A stretch of DNA of 64,000 nt. It comes from G963676095 sp963676095 (GTDB lineage Bacteria > Bacteroidota > Bacteroidia > Bacteroidales > Prolixibacteraceae). The stretch lies in assembly GCA_963676095.1 (NCBI GenBank), contig OY781040.1, positions 7,440,001 to 7,504,000 of the forward strand, read 5' to 3'. The notes under the pieces were generated by a model. That model was not told the DNA's origin, did no database searches, and saw only the letters and a program-made list of their open reading frames with translations. The translations under genes and the position numbers were made by a program. This document shows, one piece after another, positions 7,263-15,975 of this stretch (position 1 is its first letter; every line of letters starts with the position of its first letter).

Positions 7263-8822
7263 ATGAACAATCAGGATAAAGTAAAACAGTTAATTAACCT
7301 CCGTACCGAAGCAAAACTAGGAGGAGGAGAAAAAAGGATCGAAGCTCAGCATGGAAAAGGCAAGCTTACCGCACGCGAACGCATCGACGCCTTGCTTGAC
7401 GAAGGTAGTTTTGAAGAGTTTGACATGTTCGTAACACATCGTTGTACTAATTTTGGCATCGAAAAGACCAAATTTTTGGGAGATGGTGTTGTCACAGGGC
7501 AAGGTACCGTTGATGGCCGTGTCGTATATGTGTTTGCCCAGGATTTCACAGTATTTGGAGGTTCCCTGTCAGAAACCTTCGCACTAAAAATCTGCAAAGT
7601 CATGGACATGGCAATGAAAGTAGGCGCCCCTGTAATCGGGATTAACGATTCCGGAGGCGCTCGTATCCAGGAAGGAGTAACTGCTCTTGCCGGTTATGCC
7701 GAGATTTTCGAACGTAATATCATGGCTTCAGGGGTCATTCCACAGATTTCCGCCATTTTCGGGCCATGCGCCGGCGGAGCAGTATATTCGCCTGCCCTGA
7801 CCGACTTTATCATCATGAGCAAGGATACCAGCTACATGTTTGTTACCGGACCTAAAGTAGTAAAAACTGTTACCGGGGAGGTTGTCACAGACGAACAGCT
7901 TGGAGGTGCCTCAGTTCATGGTTCAAAATCAGGAGTTTCTCATTTCATTGCAGAAAATGAAGAAGAAGGAATCTCCCTGATCAGGAAATTGTTGAGCTAT
8001 CTTCCTCAAAACAATCTGGAAGATGCTCCCCTGGAACAATGCGACGACCCGATCGACAGACTGGATGATGTGCTGAACGAGATTATCCCGGATAATCCAA
8101 ACAAACCATATGACGTAAAAGACGTTATCCATTCGATTGTTGACTACAACGAATTCCTTGAAGTCCATCGCAACTACGCGCAAAACATCGTTGTTGGATT
8201 TGCCCGTTTCAACGGAATTTCGACAGGAATTGTCGCCAACCAGCCAAATTACCTGGCAGGCGTACTGGACATTAACGCTTCGAGAAAAGCAGCGCGTTTC
8301 GTTCGTTTCTGCGACGCCTTCAATATCCCTATCGTTACGCTGGTCGATGTGCCAGGGTTCCTCCCGGGTACCGCACAGGAATACGGCGGTATCATTACGC
8401 ACGGAGCAAAATTGCTGTTCGCATACGGGGAAGCAACTGTTCCTAAAGTAACCATCATCCTCCGTAAATCATATGGAGGGGCTTATTGTGTAATGAGTTC
8501 CAAGCACCTGCGTGGCGATATTAACTATTCCTGGCCAACCGGCGAAATTGCCGTGATGGGACCGAAAGGGGCAATTGAGATACTCCAGAGTAAAAAAATA
8601 AATGAACTTGAAAGCGAAGAAGAACGCGCCGGATTTATAGCCCAGGCTGAAGCCGATTACAAAGACAAATTTGCGAATCCTTACAATGCAGCCCAATACG
8701 GATACATCGATGATGTGATCGAACCGCGCAACACGAGGTTCCGGATTATTCGCGCACTCCAGACCCTGGCAACCAAAAAGGATGTAATGCCTCCTAAAAA
8801 ACATACCAATCTTCCTTTATAA
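7263..8822 (+). CDS. mmdA: methylmalonyl-CoA decarboxylase / propionyl-CoA carboxylase, carboxyltransferase subunit
   Basis: A 519-aa carboxyltransferase with two crotonase-like halves. The acyl-CoA and biotin oxyanion loops appear as GGARIQEGV with GPCAGGAVYSPALTDF in the N-terminal half, and PGFLPGTAQEYGGIITHGAKLL with SYGGAYCVM in the C-terminal half. It moves the carboxyl group between methylmalonyl-CoA and biotin on the carrier protein encoded two genes later. The presence of OadG-like and OadB-like membrane subunits in the same operon, and the absence of a biotin carboxylase, point to a Na+-pumping decarboxylase rather than an ATP-dependent carboxylase. The OadG-like gene begins 9 bp after its stop. 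Confidence 0.93.
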   Translation: MNNQDKVKQLINLRTEAKLGGGEKRIEAQHGKGKLTARERIDALLDEGSFEEFDMFVTHRCTNFGIEKTKFLGDGVVTGQGTVDGRVVYVFAQDFTVFGGSLSETFALKICKVMDMAMKVGAPVIGINDSGGARIQEGVTALAGYAEIFERNIMASGVIPQISAIFGPCAGGAVYSPALTDFIIMSKDTSYMFVTGPKVVKTVTGEVVTDEQLGGASVHGSKSGVSHFIAENEEEGISLIRKLLSYLPQNNLEDAPLEQCDDPIDRLDDVLNEIIPDNPNKPYDVKDVIHSIVDYNEFLEVHRNYAQNIVVGFARFNGISTGIVANQPNYLAGVLDINASRKAARFVRFCDAFNIPIVTLVDVPGFLPGTAQEYGGIITHGAKLLFAYGEATVPKVTIILRKSYGGAYCVMSSKHLRGDINYSWPTGEIAVMGPKGAIEILQSKKINELESEEERAGFIAQAEADYKDKFANPYNAAQYGYIDDVIEPRNTRFRIIRALQTLATKKDVMPPKKHTNLPL

Positions 8823-8831
8823 AATAAGATT

Positions 8832-9716
8832 ATGCAAGATAAATTCAAAAATATACTGCCCATAATCCTGTTCTTTCTTTTAATCTTCCCGGGGAAGGCA
8901 GCTAAGGCTCAGCATGCGGAAGATTTTAAATTTAGCGAGATTCTGGTTTATAATGACTCCAACTATGTTGATGAATACGGGATGCACGATCCGTGGATTG
9001 AGATCGTAAATTCATCGTACAGCAATATCAACATAGCCGGGTGTTACTTAACGGACGATCTGAATAATCCTAAAAAATACTGGATTCCTACAGGTTCTCC
9101 CCAAACGCTCATAGCTTCCAGAAGTTATGTCGTATTCTATGCGGAAGACCATCCTACCAGAGGTATTTTTCATGTAAATTTTGATCTTAGAAAAGCGAAG
9201 GTTATCGCCTTGTTCGATGCCAACGGAAGAACCTTGATCGACAAATTGGAAATACCCGGTGGACAAAAAACAGATGAATCGTATGCCCGGGTAAGTCCTG
9301 ATTCTGAAAAATGGATCTTTACAGAAAAAACGACTCCTGGATCTGACAATGACCATAGCAGGAAAGCGTCATCAGGGGAAGCCTTTGTGCAAATGGATCC
9401 CGACGGTATCGGAATGACTATGATTGCGATGTCTGTTGTCTTTTCAGCATTAGCGCTGCTTTACCTGATATTCAAGAATATCGGACGCGCATTTACCCGT
9501 ACGAAAAAGGCAAAAGAAGGGGCTTCAGCCCATCCGGTTTCCAAAACCAGCGAAGAAATCTCGGGTGAATTAAACGCAGCAATTGCTGCAGCCCTCTATA
9601 TGTACCAGAATGAAACTCATGACTTTGAGAATACGGTGCTGACGATCAGAAAGGTTGCAAGGCCTTACTCTCCTTGGAGCTCTAAAATTTACACATTAAG
9701 AAAGACACCTCGTTAA
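8832..9716 (+). CDS. OadG-like gamma subunit fused to an extracytoplasmic lamin-tail-like domain
   Basis: This 294-aa protein has an N-terminal signal sequence (about residues 1-27). A beta-rich domain of about 150 residues resembles lamin-tail (LTD) domains: FSEILVYNDS, DPWIEIVNSS, WIPTGSPQTLIASRSYVVFYA and ESYARVSPDSEKW. A single membrane segment follows (about residues 195-215, TMIAMSVVFSALALLYLIF), then a charged stretch and a C-terminal alpha-helical part (ELNAAIAAALYMYQNE) typical of OadG. Classical OadG is only about 80 residues, so the outer domain is an addition. By position it is the assembly subunit linking the carboxyltransferase to the membrane beta subunit. The function of the outer domain is unknown. 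Confidence 0.8.
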   Translation: MQDKFKNILPIILFFLLIFPGKAAKAQHAEDFKFSEILVYNDSNYVDEYGMHDPWIEIVNSSYSNINIAGCYLTDDLNNPKKYWIPTGSPQTLIASRSYVVFYAEDHPTRGIFHVNFDLRKAKVIALFDANGRTLIDKLEIPGGQKTDESYARVSPDSEKWIFTEKTTPGSDNDHSRKASSGEAFVQMDPDGIGMTMIAMSVVFSALALLYLIFKNIGRAFTRTKKAKEGASAHPVSKTSEEISGELNAAIAAALYMYQNETHDFENTVLTIRKVARPYSPWSSKIYTLRKTPR

Positions 9717-9803
9717 CGATTGAAGATATATATGACGCGCCAACAGTAGATTTAGTCAAGAAACGGGCGGTTTTATGTGACCTTAAATAAAAAATCAACA
9801 CGA

Positions 9804-10247
9804 ATGAAAAAGTTTAAATTTACCATAAATGGTAACCAATACGACACCGAGATTATCAATATTGAGGACAATATGGTCGAGATTGAAGTCAACGGGACAA
9901 CCTATCAGGTAGAAGTAGAAAAAGAACTGAAAACAACCAAGACCCCAAAACTGGTCCGGCCAAAAGCAGTACCTTCAACCGATACCCATCCGGCCGAGGC
10001 CAGAACCAGTAGTCCTGCGGCACCCAAAGGTGCCGGGAATGTCAAGTCTCCACTGCCTGGAGTTATCCTTGATCTTTTCGTCAAAGAAGGGGATATGGTA
10101 CAGCGGGGACAAAAGCTGATCCTTCTTGAGGCAATGAAAATGGAAAATAACATTGAAGCAGACAAAGCCGGGAAGGTTATATCGATCCTTAAAGGTAAGG
10201 GCGATGCCGTCATGGAAGGTGATGTGCTAATTATAATAGGAGAATAG
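9804..10247 (+). CDS. mmdC: biotin carboxyl carrier protein of the decarboxylase
   Basis: A 147-aa protein with a short N-terminal beta domain, a Pro/Ala/Thr/Ser-rich linker (about residues 50-75) and a C-terminal biotinyl domain. The biotin attachment site is EAMKMEN with Lys112. The biotinyl group shuttles CO2 from the carboxyltransferase to the membrane subunit. I chose the ATG at 9804; a GTG at 9777 would add nine residues that the family does not need. The beta subunit gene starts 3 bp downstream. Confidence 0.92.
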   Translation: MKKFKFTINGNQYDTEIINIEDNMVEIEVNGTTYQVEVEKELKTTKTPKLVRPKAVPSTDTHPAEARTSSPAAPKGAGNVKSPLPGVILDLFVKEGDMVQRGQKLILLEAMKMENNIEADKAGKVISILKGKGDAVMEGDVLIIIGE

Positions 10248-10250
10248 GTT

Positions 10251-11405
10251 ATGGGTACATTCGGAGAATTCATTATCAATCATATAACACAGTTTTTTCA
10301 CTTCACGGCTTTTGCCAACCTGACAGTAGGCCATTTGATCATGATTGCCATAGGCTTGATCTTCATCTACCTGGCCATCGCGAAAGAATTTGAGCCGATG
10401 TTGCTTATTCCGATTGGATTTGGCATTCTGGTTGGTAATATTGCATTCGCTCCCGGCTACAAAATCGGAGTGTATGAATCAGGAAGTGTACTGAACTACT
10501 TGTATTTCGGAGTAATACAAGGTGTTTATCCTCCATTGATCTTCCTTGGTATTGGAGCCATGACCGACTTCTCGGCACTGATATCCAATCCCAAATTGAT
10601 ACTCGTGGGAGCTGCCGCTCAGTTAGGTATATTTGGAGCCTACTGTATTGCATTGGCACTCGGTTTTAGTCCGACAGAAGCCGGTGCTATCGGAATAATC
10701 GGTGGTGCTGACGGTCCTACAGCCATATTCCTTTCTTCGAAACTTGCTCCTGACCTTATGGGAGCCATAGCTATTTCGGCGTATTCTTATATGGCACTGG
10801 TCCCGGTTATTCAGCCGCCAATAATGAAGCTGCTAACAACCAGGGAAGAACGTCTGATCAGGATGAAACCACCACGTGTCGTTTCAAAAACGGAGAAGGT
10901 TATATTCGCCATAACGGGAATGCTTCTTACAACCTTTATTGTTCCTAGCGGTCTGCCTCTTTTAGGTATGCTCTTCTTCGGTAACCTACTGAAAGAAAGT
11001 GGTGTTACGAAAAGGCTGGCAGATACAGCCAAAGGCCCGATGATCGATATCGTAACCATACTTATCGGCTTAACTGTAGGTGCTTCGACCCAGGCCACGA
11101 CATTCCTTACCTTCAAATCGGTAGGAATATTCGCCTTGGGAGCTCTCTCGTTTGTAATTGCAACAGCAGGAGGGGTAGGATTTGTCAAAATAATCAACCT
11201 ATTTCTTAAAGAAGGTAACAAGATCAACCCGCTGATCGGAAATGCCGGTGTTTCAGCAGTACCGGACAGCGCCAGGGTTTCTCAGATTGTAGGTTTGCAA
11301 TATGACAAGACAAATCACTTACTGATGCATGCAATGGGGCCCAACGTGGCAGGAGTTATCGGGTCGGCAGTAGCAGCCGGTATCCTGTTAAGTTTCCTCA
11401 TGTAA
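10251..11405 (+). CDS. mmdB: Na+-translocating decarboxylase beta subunit
   Basis: A 384-aa polytopic membrane protein of the OadB/MmdB/GcdB family that decarboxylates carboxybiotin and exports Na+. Characteristic segments are MLLIPIGFGILVGNI, PPLIFLGIGAMTDF, GIIGGADGPTAIFLSSKLAP, the conserved loop VPDSARV and HLLMHAMGPNVAGVIGSAVAAG at the C-terminus. It is the last gene of the five-gene operon and is followed by a terminator. Together with mmdA, the OadG-like subunit and the biotin carrier it forms a complete methylmalonyl-CoA decarboxylase Na+ pump. Confidence 0.93.
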   Translation: MGTFGEFIINHITQFFHFTAFANLTVGHLIMIAIGLIFIYLAIAKEFEPMLLIPIGFGILVGNIAFAPGYKIGVYESGSVLNYLYFGVIQGVYPPLIFLGIGAMTDFSALISNPKLILVGAAAQLGIFGAYCIALALGFSPTEAGAIGIIGGADGPTAIFLSSKLAPDLMGAIAISAYSYMALVPVIQPPIMKLLTTREERLIRMKPPRVVSKTEKVIFAITGMLLTTFIVPSGLPLLGMLFFGNLLKESGVTKRLADTAKGPMIDIVTILIGLTVGASTQATTFLTFKSVGIFALGALSFVIATAGGVGFVKIINLFLKEGNKINPLIGNAGVSAVPDSARVSQIVGLQYDKTNHLLMHAMGPNVAGVIGSAVAAGILLSFLM

Positions 11406-11427
11406 TAAAATATTTTATTTAAAAAAA

Positions 11428-11459
11428 CAAAGGGCTGTCATGTAAATGGCGGCCCTTTG
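11428..11459 (+). terminator. terminator of the decarboxylase operon
   Basis: CAAAGGGC (11428-11435) pairs with GCCCTTTG (11452-11459) 23 bp after the last stop codon. Confidence 0.75.
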
Positions 11460-11786
11460 CTATATGGTAACACAAAAAATAAGACATTTTTGAATGTATT
11501 TTCAACGGACACAAGGTCTTTGCTGGCAACTTATAGTTGTTAAATTATTCAGATTAATCCATTGTTTTTTGGGATCAGGCCTGAATTTTTATTATTTGGC
11601 TTAACCCAGGCAGGGGTACCATTTTCCATCGCCGCACCATGTGGGTAGCCCTGACAGGATTGGTGACTATTCTGAAAGCTGAGAATTATAAAGAGAAAAC
11701 ATCTTTCCCTGATAGGAGTAAAGCTTAATCTGACTTTCCGGATAGCCTTCCTTTCCCTTCTAAAAAAGAGTAGATTCTTTAAACGG
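11460..11786. other. intergenic, no gene seen
   Basis: This 327-bp stretch between converging transcription units has no plausible open frame. It holds a few short inverted repeats around 11610-11660 but nothing I can identify as an RNA or riboswitch. Confidence 0.5.
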
Positions 11787-11996
11787 TTAAAGGTTTAATC
11801 GGCCTTGAGGATCCTGAGGGTTTCTTGTAAAAAAATCGTCCACGATATGATCAATTGCCATAAGGCATTTACCGCAACTGGTACCGGCTTTTGTAGTATA
11901 TTGAATATCGGAAGTATCGATCGCACCCCTTTTTAACTCCTTTATGATTTCATCCTCTGAAATCATATTGCAGATACAAACTAAACGGTTACTCAT
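11787..11996 (-). CDS. BFD-like [2Fe-2S] domain protein
   Basis: A 69-aa protein with the four cysteines of a bacterioferritin-associated-ferredoxin-like domain: LVCICNMISEDE near residue 7 and TSCGKCLMAI near residue 44, the CxC and CxxC pairs that bind a [2Fe-2S] cluster. It probably acts in electron transfer or iron release. It starts 2 bp after yjbQ-like gene ends, so the two are co-transcribed with the HD gene. The C-terminal tail is short and polar. Confidence 0.8.
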   Translation of the reverse strand: MSNRLVCICNMISEDEIIKELKRGAIDTSDIQYTTKAGTSCGKCLMAIDHIVDDFFTRNPQDPQGRLNL

Positions 11997-11998
11997 AT

Positions 11999-12406
11999 TT
12001 ATTTATCCTCCAATATCGTTACAATAATTGTCCGCTGACTTCTTGGTCCATCAAACTCACAAAGAAAAATATTCTGCCAGGTGGAAAGCCCAAGCTTCGA
12101 TCCAAAAACAGGAATTGTTTCGGACGGTCTGACAATACCGGCTTTCAAATGAAAATCACCATTACTGTCTTGAGCGTCATGTTCCCATACTCCAGCAAGA
12201 ATTAAACGATTTAGAAGAGCAACAACATCATTCTGCACAGAATCGTCCCAATTCTCCTGGATCATTATTCCTGCAGTGGCGCCTTGTACATAAACATTTA
12301 AAAGCCCGTTTTCCACTCCACTTTCCCTTAAAACAGACTTTACATGATTGGTAATATCATAAAGTCCGTTATGACTAAAAGTTTCTATAGAAAAAGGCTG
12401 TCGCAT
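11999..12406 (-). CDS. YjbQ / UPF0047 family protein
   Basis: A 135-aa member of the YjbQ family, small cytoplasmic trimeric proteins sometimes annotated as secondary thiamine-phosphate synthase. Typical motifs are NVYVQGATAGIMIQEN, WEHDAQDSNGDFHLKAGIVRP with the conserved His residues, and the C-terminal LCEFDGPRSQRTIIVTI. Its ATG overlaps the stop codon of the HD-domain gene (TAATG), indicating translational coupling. The physiological reaction is not established for this branch. Confidence 0.85.
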   Translation of the reverse strand: MRQPFSIETFSHNGLYDITNHVKSVLRESGVENGLLNVYVQGATAGIMIQENWDDSVQNDVVALLNRLILAGVWEHDAQDSNGDFHLKAGIVRPSETIPVFGSKLGLSTWQNIFLCEFDGPRSQRTIIVTILEDK

Positions 12407-13191
12407 TATTCCACAAACTTATTTTCAACAAGAAGCCGGATCTGGCGGTAAATATTAATAACATCATCCCGTTTGGGCAGGGTATCATAAATTTTCTTGA
12501 TCAGCTGTTTTTGGTTCAATAAGTGGAAACTGACTTTATAATTTAAATCGAAGACCATGGCCATAACGAACAGCTTAAAATCATTTACCGTTTGCAGGTC
12601 TTTGCGCTGAACGGGTTTACCTTGCAACAAAGTTTTAATGACCACGTCACTTACTCCGGGAGTATTGGGTAAATCAAGACTAATTGAAGGTAAGCTGAAA
12701 GATCCGTCACGTTTGAGGTAAGAAACACATACTTCCCAAATATCCAGTTTATCTGCATCCCGAAGGATCTGGCTGAATTGCAAGATGTTCTTGTCTTTTG
12801 AAATAACAGCGACCTTATTATGTTGTTCCACAACAGAAATGACAAGTTGTTGGTCTTCTTCCGAAAGTTCCTTGAAAAAAGCTTCATTTTTAAACGTTGC
12901 AAGACTCAAAGCAGCATGATCTTCTGTTTTCTGATCATCAAAACTATGATACTTTTCGAATTGGACAAAACGCCCTAAATCGTGTAAAAGACCAATAAAC
13001 TCCGCCATCTGACAATTAGCTTTGTCTAGCCCCAATTCTCCTGCTATATACGCAGACAATTTCGCAACCCTAAGGGAATGTTCCTTTTTAAGCTGCATAC
13101 TATCAACCAGATGCAAATCATTCTTTTTAAGAATTTTTTGGGTATAATCCTCAAAAAACTGTTTTCCATTTTCAAGAATCTTCTCAGTCAT
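12406..13191 (-). CDS. HD-domain metal-dependent phosphohydrolase
   Basis: A 261-aa cytoplasmic HD hydrolase. The metal-binding motif is visible as EHSLRVAKLS, then FIGLLHDLGRFVQFEKY with the His-Asp pair near residue 73, a later EQHNKVAV and LRDADKLDIWEV with Asp as the final ligand. The substrate is unknown; relatives act on nucleotides or (p)ppGpp-like molecules. I start at the ATG at 13191 because a good -7 element lies at 13214-13221, which would place longer starts at or before the transcription start. It is the first gene of a three-gene unit with yjbQ-like and BFD-like genes. Confidence 0.8.
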   Translation of the reverse strand: MTEKILENGKQFFEDYTQKILKKNDLHLVDSMQLKKEHSLRVAKLSAYIAGELGLDKANCQMAEFIGLLHDLGRFVQFEKYHSFDDQKTEDHAALSLATFKNEAFFKELSEEDQQLVISVVEQHNKVAVISKDKNILQFSQILRDADKLDIWEVCVSYLKRDGSFSLPSISLDLPNTPGVSDVVIKTLLQGKPVQRKDLQTVNDFKLFVMAMVFDLNYKVSFHLLNQKQLIKKIYDTLPKRDDVINIYRQIRLLVENKFVE

Positions 13192-13213
13192 CGTTAGTGC
13201 TTCCATAATGTTG

Positions 13214-13221
13214 CAAAAGTA
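13214..13221 (-). promoter_or_regulatory. -7 element of the HD-yjbQ-BFD unit
   Basis: Read on the minus strand this is TACTTTTG, an exact TAnnTTTG match about 23 bp upstream of the chosen start codon. No clear -33 box at standard spacing. Confidence 0.4.
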
Positions 13222-13308
13222 ACGTATTTCCAACTTCAATATGTTCATTCCCCTATAAGATTTATCAACAATTCACATCTAATAAATACAGGGAGAAGTT
13301 TTTCGCGA

Positions 13309-13344
13309 TTTTGCAATGGGAAAAGGAATGTTTTACTATTTTTG
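13309..13344 (+). promoter_or_regulatory. tRNA promoter
   Basis: TTTTG (13309-13313) and TATTTTTG (13337-13344, TAnnTTTG) lie just upstream of the tRNA, placing transcription start a few bases before it. Confidence 0.55.
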
Positions 13345-13355
13345 CAGCCGTCAAT

Positions 13356-13430
13356 GGTCCCATAGTTCAATGGATAGAATTTCAGATTCCGGTTCTGACG
13401 ATCTGGGTTCGAATCCCGGTGGGATCACCA
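13356..13430 (+). tRNA. tRNA-Arg (anticodon CCG)
   Basis: A full cloverleaf can be drawn. The acceptor stem GGTCCCA/TGGGATC ends in an encoded ACCA. The anticodon stem is TCAGA/TCTGA with loop TTCCGGT, and the anticodon CCG is at 13389-13391. The T arm contains GGTTCGAATCC. It reads the arginine codon CGG. Confidence 0.95.
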
Positions 13431-13447
13431 AATTAAATCACAAGTAA

Positions 13448-13474
13448 GATAAGCCTCTCAATGAGAGGCTTATC
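13448..13474 (+). terminator. terminator after tRNA-Arg
   Basis: GATAAGCCTCTC and GAGAGGCTTATC form a perfect 12-bp stem with a 3-nt AAT loop, 18 bp after the tRNA, followed by a T-rich stretch. Confidence 0.8.
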
Positions 13475-13801
13475 TCTGTTCGAGCTTTTTTGAACCCAAT
13501 TTCGAATAAAATCATAATCCACCTGTAATCGGCAACTTAATTAGTTCGAACTAAATTCAAACAGCTATCATGTTTAATTATAAACCCACACTATAAGGAG
13601 TGTGGGTTCCGTTCCGGGTTTATTCCAAGTACACAACAAACTATCAGGCAAGTTCTAAAGCAATTTGGACAATTCGGCGAATCATCGACAATAGTCACAG
13701 GGAGAGGTTAATAAGCTACTTTCCTAAAACCATATATGCATTTTGTTGTTTCAAATAAAATCAGTGTTTCATTCATAGAGTAACAGAAAATATGAACAAA
13801 A
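13475..13801. other. intergenic with one strong hairpin
   Basis: The 327-bp gap contains a 10-bp perfect stem AACCCACACT/AGTGTGGGTT at 13583-13608 with a 6-nt loop and no following T tract. It is otherwise featureless. It could be an attenuator or relic; I see no open frame. Confidence 0.45.
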
Positions 13802-14392
13802 ATGAATAGTCATCAAAAACTCGTTGAATATGTACAACGCATTTGCAGTCTGACTGAAAATGAGGCTACAGAGTTTATTAGCTTTTTCGAGGAAGCGAAA
13901 ATTAAAAAACGACAATTTATAGTACAGCCCAATTTTACAGCTCAATACAGGCATTTTGTAGTTAAAGGAGCATTCCGGGCTTACGTTGTAGGTGAAGGTG
14001 GAAATGAGCATACCACTACTTTTGCAATTGAGGATTGGTGGATTACTGACTATAACAGCTATATTTATCAACAACCTGCAACAATGTTTGTAATAGCGGT
14101 GGAAGACAGTATTATTCTTCGCATTGACTTTGAGAAGGAACAGGAACTTAAAAAAGCAAATCACAAGTTTGAAACCTTTTTTAGAGTTATGGCCGAACGC
14201 GGACTCGCCTTTCAACAACGAAAAATAATTTCGGACCTGACTTTATCGGCAGAAGAACGATACGATTATTTTATGAGTAGATATGCAAGGGTGGCTCAAC
14301 GCTTGCCGCAATACGCTTTAGCTTCCTATTTAGGTATGACTCCTGAGTTTTTATCCAAGATCAGAAACAACAAGATTCGCAAAAAAAGTTGA
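13802..14392 (+). CDS. Crp/Fnr family transcriptional regulator
   Basis: A 196-aa regulator with an N-terminal cyclic-nucleotide-binding-like beta barrel (about residues 20-120, with HFVVKGAFRAYVVGEGGNEHTTTFAIEDWW) and a C-terminal winged helix (about 145-190, RYDYFMSRYARVAQRLPQYALASYLGMTPEFLSKIRN). This is the group common in Bacteroidota that lacks a known effector. It sits upstream of an AhpD-like protein and an SDR oxidoreductase on the same strand, which it probably controls; that is inference from position. No cysteine cluster for an Fe-S centre is seen. Confidence 0.85.
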   Translation: MNSHQKLVEYVQRICSLTENEATEFISFFEEAKIKKRQFIVQPNFTAQYRHFVVKGAFRAYVVGEGGNEHTTTFAIEDWWITDYNSYIYQQPATMFVIAVEDSIILRIDFEKEQELKKANHKFETFFRVMAERGLAFQQRKIISDLTLSAEERYDYFMSRYARVAQRLPQYALASYLGMTPEFLSKIRNNKIRKKS

Positions 14393-14497
14393 ACTACTTC
14401 AACCGTTTTTCTTAATTTACTTCATTGGAGTAAGGCCTGTGTTCATCGCACTTTTGTAATGTCAATTTTGACTCAAAACAATTAAAACAAAAGTAAG

Positions 14498-15046
14498 ATG
14501 AACACAATCGTAAAAAGAATTTTCAATGTTCCGTTAAGAGCAGAAGTATCTGCAAACAACCAGGCCATTTTTGATAAACTTCAACAAGGTGTTGGCTTTG
14601 TTCCCAATCTTTATGCATACTTTGCTAAAAGCGAAACTGCACTTGCTGATTATCTGGCTCTTCAAAATCGAAAAAGTACATTAAGAGCAAAAGAACGTGA
14701 AGTTGTTAACCTGGTAACAAGCCAGATCAATGGTTGCCGTTATTGCCAGTCTGCACATACCGAATTGGGTAAAATGGCCGGTTTTACCGACGAACAGATT
14801 TTGGAAATCCGTAAAGGCGGAGCGTCATTCAACAGTAAACTGGACGCTTTGGCAAAATTCACAGCAGCAATGGTAGAAAATCGAGGAAGAGCTACCCAGC
14901 AAGATGTGGAACGATTCTTTGAGGCCGGTTATACCGAAGCCAACCTGGTTGACGTAGTAATTGTAATTGGCGACAAAATCATCAGCAATTACATACACAA
15001 TCTGACCCAGCTTGAAATTGATTTTCCTTTGGCTGAAAAATTATGA
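14498..15046 (+). CDS. AhpD-like / carboxymuconolactone decarboxylase family protein
   Basis: A 182-aa alpha-helical protein with the redox motif CRYCQSAHTELGKMAGF (CxxC plus downstream His, about residues 77-87), typical of alkylhydroperoxidase AhpD-like proteins. Such proteins act as peroxidases or as thiol oxidoreductases. It starts 106 bp after the Crp/Fnr-like regulator gene and is followed by an SDR gene. The two enzymes may respond together to oxidants or reactive electrophiles, which is an inference. Confidence 0.85.
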   Translation: MNTIVKRIFNVPLRAEVSANNQAIFDKLQQGVGFVPNLYAYFAKSETALADYLALQNRKSTLRAKEREVVNLVTSQINGCRYCQSAHTELGKMAGFTDEQILEIRKGGASFNSKLDALAKFTAAMVENRGRATQQDVERFFEAGYTEANLVDVVIVIGDKIISNYIHNLTQLEIDFPLAEKL

Positions 15047-15074
15047 GGAGAAAAGCATTAAATCAAAAACAGAA

Positions 15075-15824
15075 ATGAAAAAATTAGAAAATAAAGTAGC
15101 CGTTATTACCGGGGGGAACAGCGGCATTGGTTTAGCCACAGCCAAGAGATTTGTGGCCGAAGGTGCAAAAGTGGCCATTGTAGGCCGTAATCAAAAAAGC
15201 CTCGACAGTTCCCTTCAGAAATTGGGAGACTCCGCCGTTGCCATTCCGGGAGATGTATCAGACCTTAACGATTTGAACCGGATCTTTGGAACGGTAGAAG
15301 CCAGGTTGGGTAAAGCAGATATATTGGTTATTAATGCCGGTGTATATGTTTTAGGATCAGTTGTAGATTTTACCGAAGAGATGTTTGACAAAGTAAGTGA
15401 CATCAATTTTAAGGGTGTGTTTTTTAGTGTACAAAAGGCATTGCCGGTATTAAAAGATGGTGCATCCATTATCTTGATTTCGTCTACTGTAAATGGAAAA
15501 GGTGTTCCTGATCACTCAGCTTATTCAGCTACCAAAGCGGCAGTACGGTCGTTGGCACGTAGCTTCTCGGCAGATTTATTAAGCAGAAGAATCAGGGTAA
15601 ACACGCTTAGTCCGGGTCCTGTAGATACCTCTATCTTTAACTCAGTGTCCAACAATACTGAGGAAGCAAAAGCTATGGCAACAGCTATGGGGAACTTCAC
15701 TCCGGTAAAGCGGTTAGCTTCTCCTGATGAAATAGCAGGTGCTACATTGTACCTTGCGTCTAACGAATCAGCCTATATGCTGGGAGCAGAAATTCTCCTG
15801 GATGGTGGATTAAGGGATTTATAA
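15075..15824 (+). CDS. short-chain dehydrogenase/reductase (SDR)
   Basis: A 249-aa classical SDR. The Rossmann motif is GGNSGIGLATAKRF at the N-terminus. NAG appears as NAGVY near residue 86, the catalytic Ser in ILISSTVNGKG near residue 137, and YSATKAAVRS gives the catalytic Tyr and Lys near residues 150-154. SPGPVDT is the conserved loop after strand 6, and the C-terminus reads LGAEILLDGG. The start at 15075 is used because the in-frame ATG at 15012 lies inside the preceding gene. The substrate is unknown. Confidence 0.9.
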   Translation: MKKLENKVAVITGGNSGIGLATAKRFVAEGAKVAIVGRNQKSLDSSLQKLGDSAVAIPGDVSDLNDLNRIFGTVEARLGKADILVINAGVYVLGSVVDFTEEMFDKVSDINFKGVFFSVQKALPVLKDGASIILISSTVNGKGVPDHSAYSATKAAVRSLARSFSADLLSRRIRVNTLSPGPVDTSIFNSVSNNTEEAKAMATAMGNFTPVKRLASPDEIAGATLYLASNESAYMLGAEILLDGGLRDL

Positions 15825-15837
15825 TATTAAAAAAATA

Positions 15838-15975
15838 ATGAAAAATTTAACATTTCTAGCAGGTTTATTGTCTGAAAGTCTGTTCTGTCTTAAAAAATCT
15901 TTCAAGAATAAGTTATTGTTAGTCTATGGTGACCTATCCCGGAAATACAATCTATTTGATCCGGATTCGCATTAA
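15838..15975 (+). pseudogene. small open frame, possible gene remnant
   Basis: A 45-codon frame starts 13 bp after the SDR stop. The first 17 residues are hydrophobic and look like the start of an exported protein (MKNLTFLAGLLSESLFCL), but no family is recognisable. It may be the remains of a third gene of the SDR unit. Weak support. Confidence 0.25.

Noticed and set aside
13356..13430. tRNA-Arg as an integration site for a genomic island
   Set aside because: No repeat of the tRNA 3' end and no integrase nearby; neighbouring genes look like core genome.
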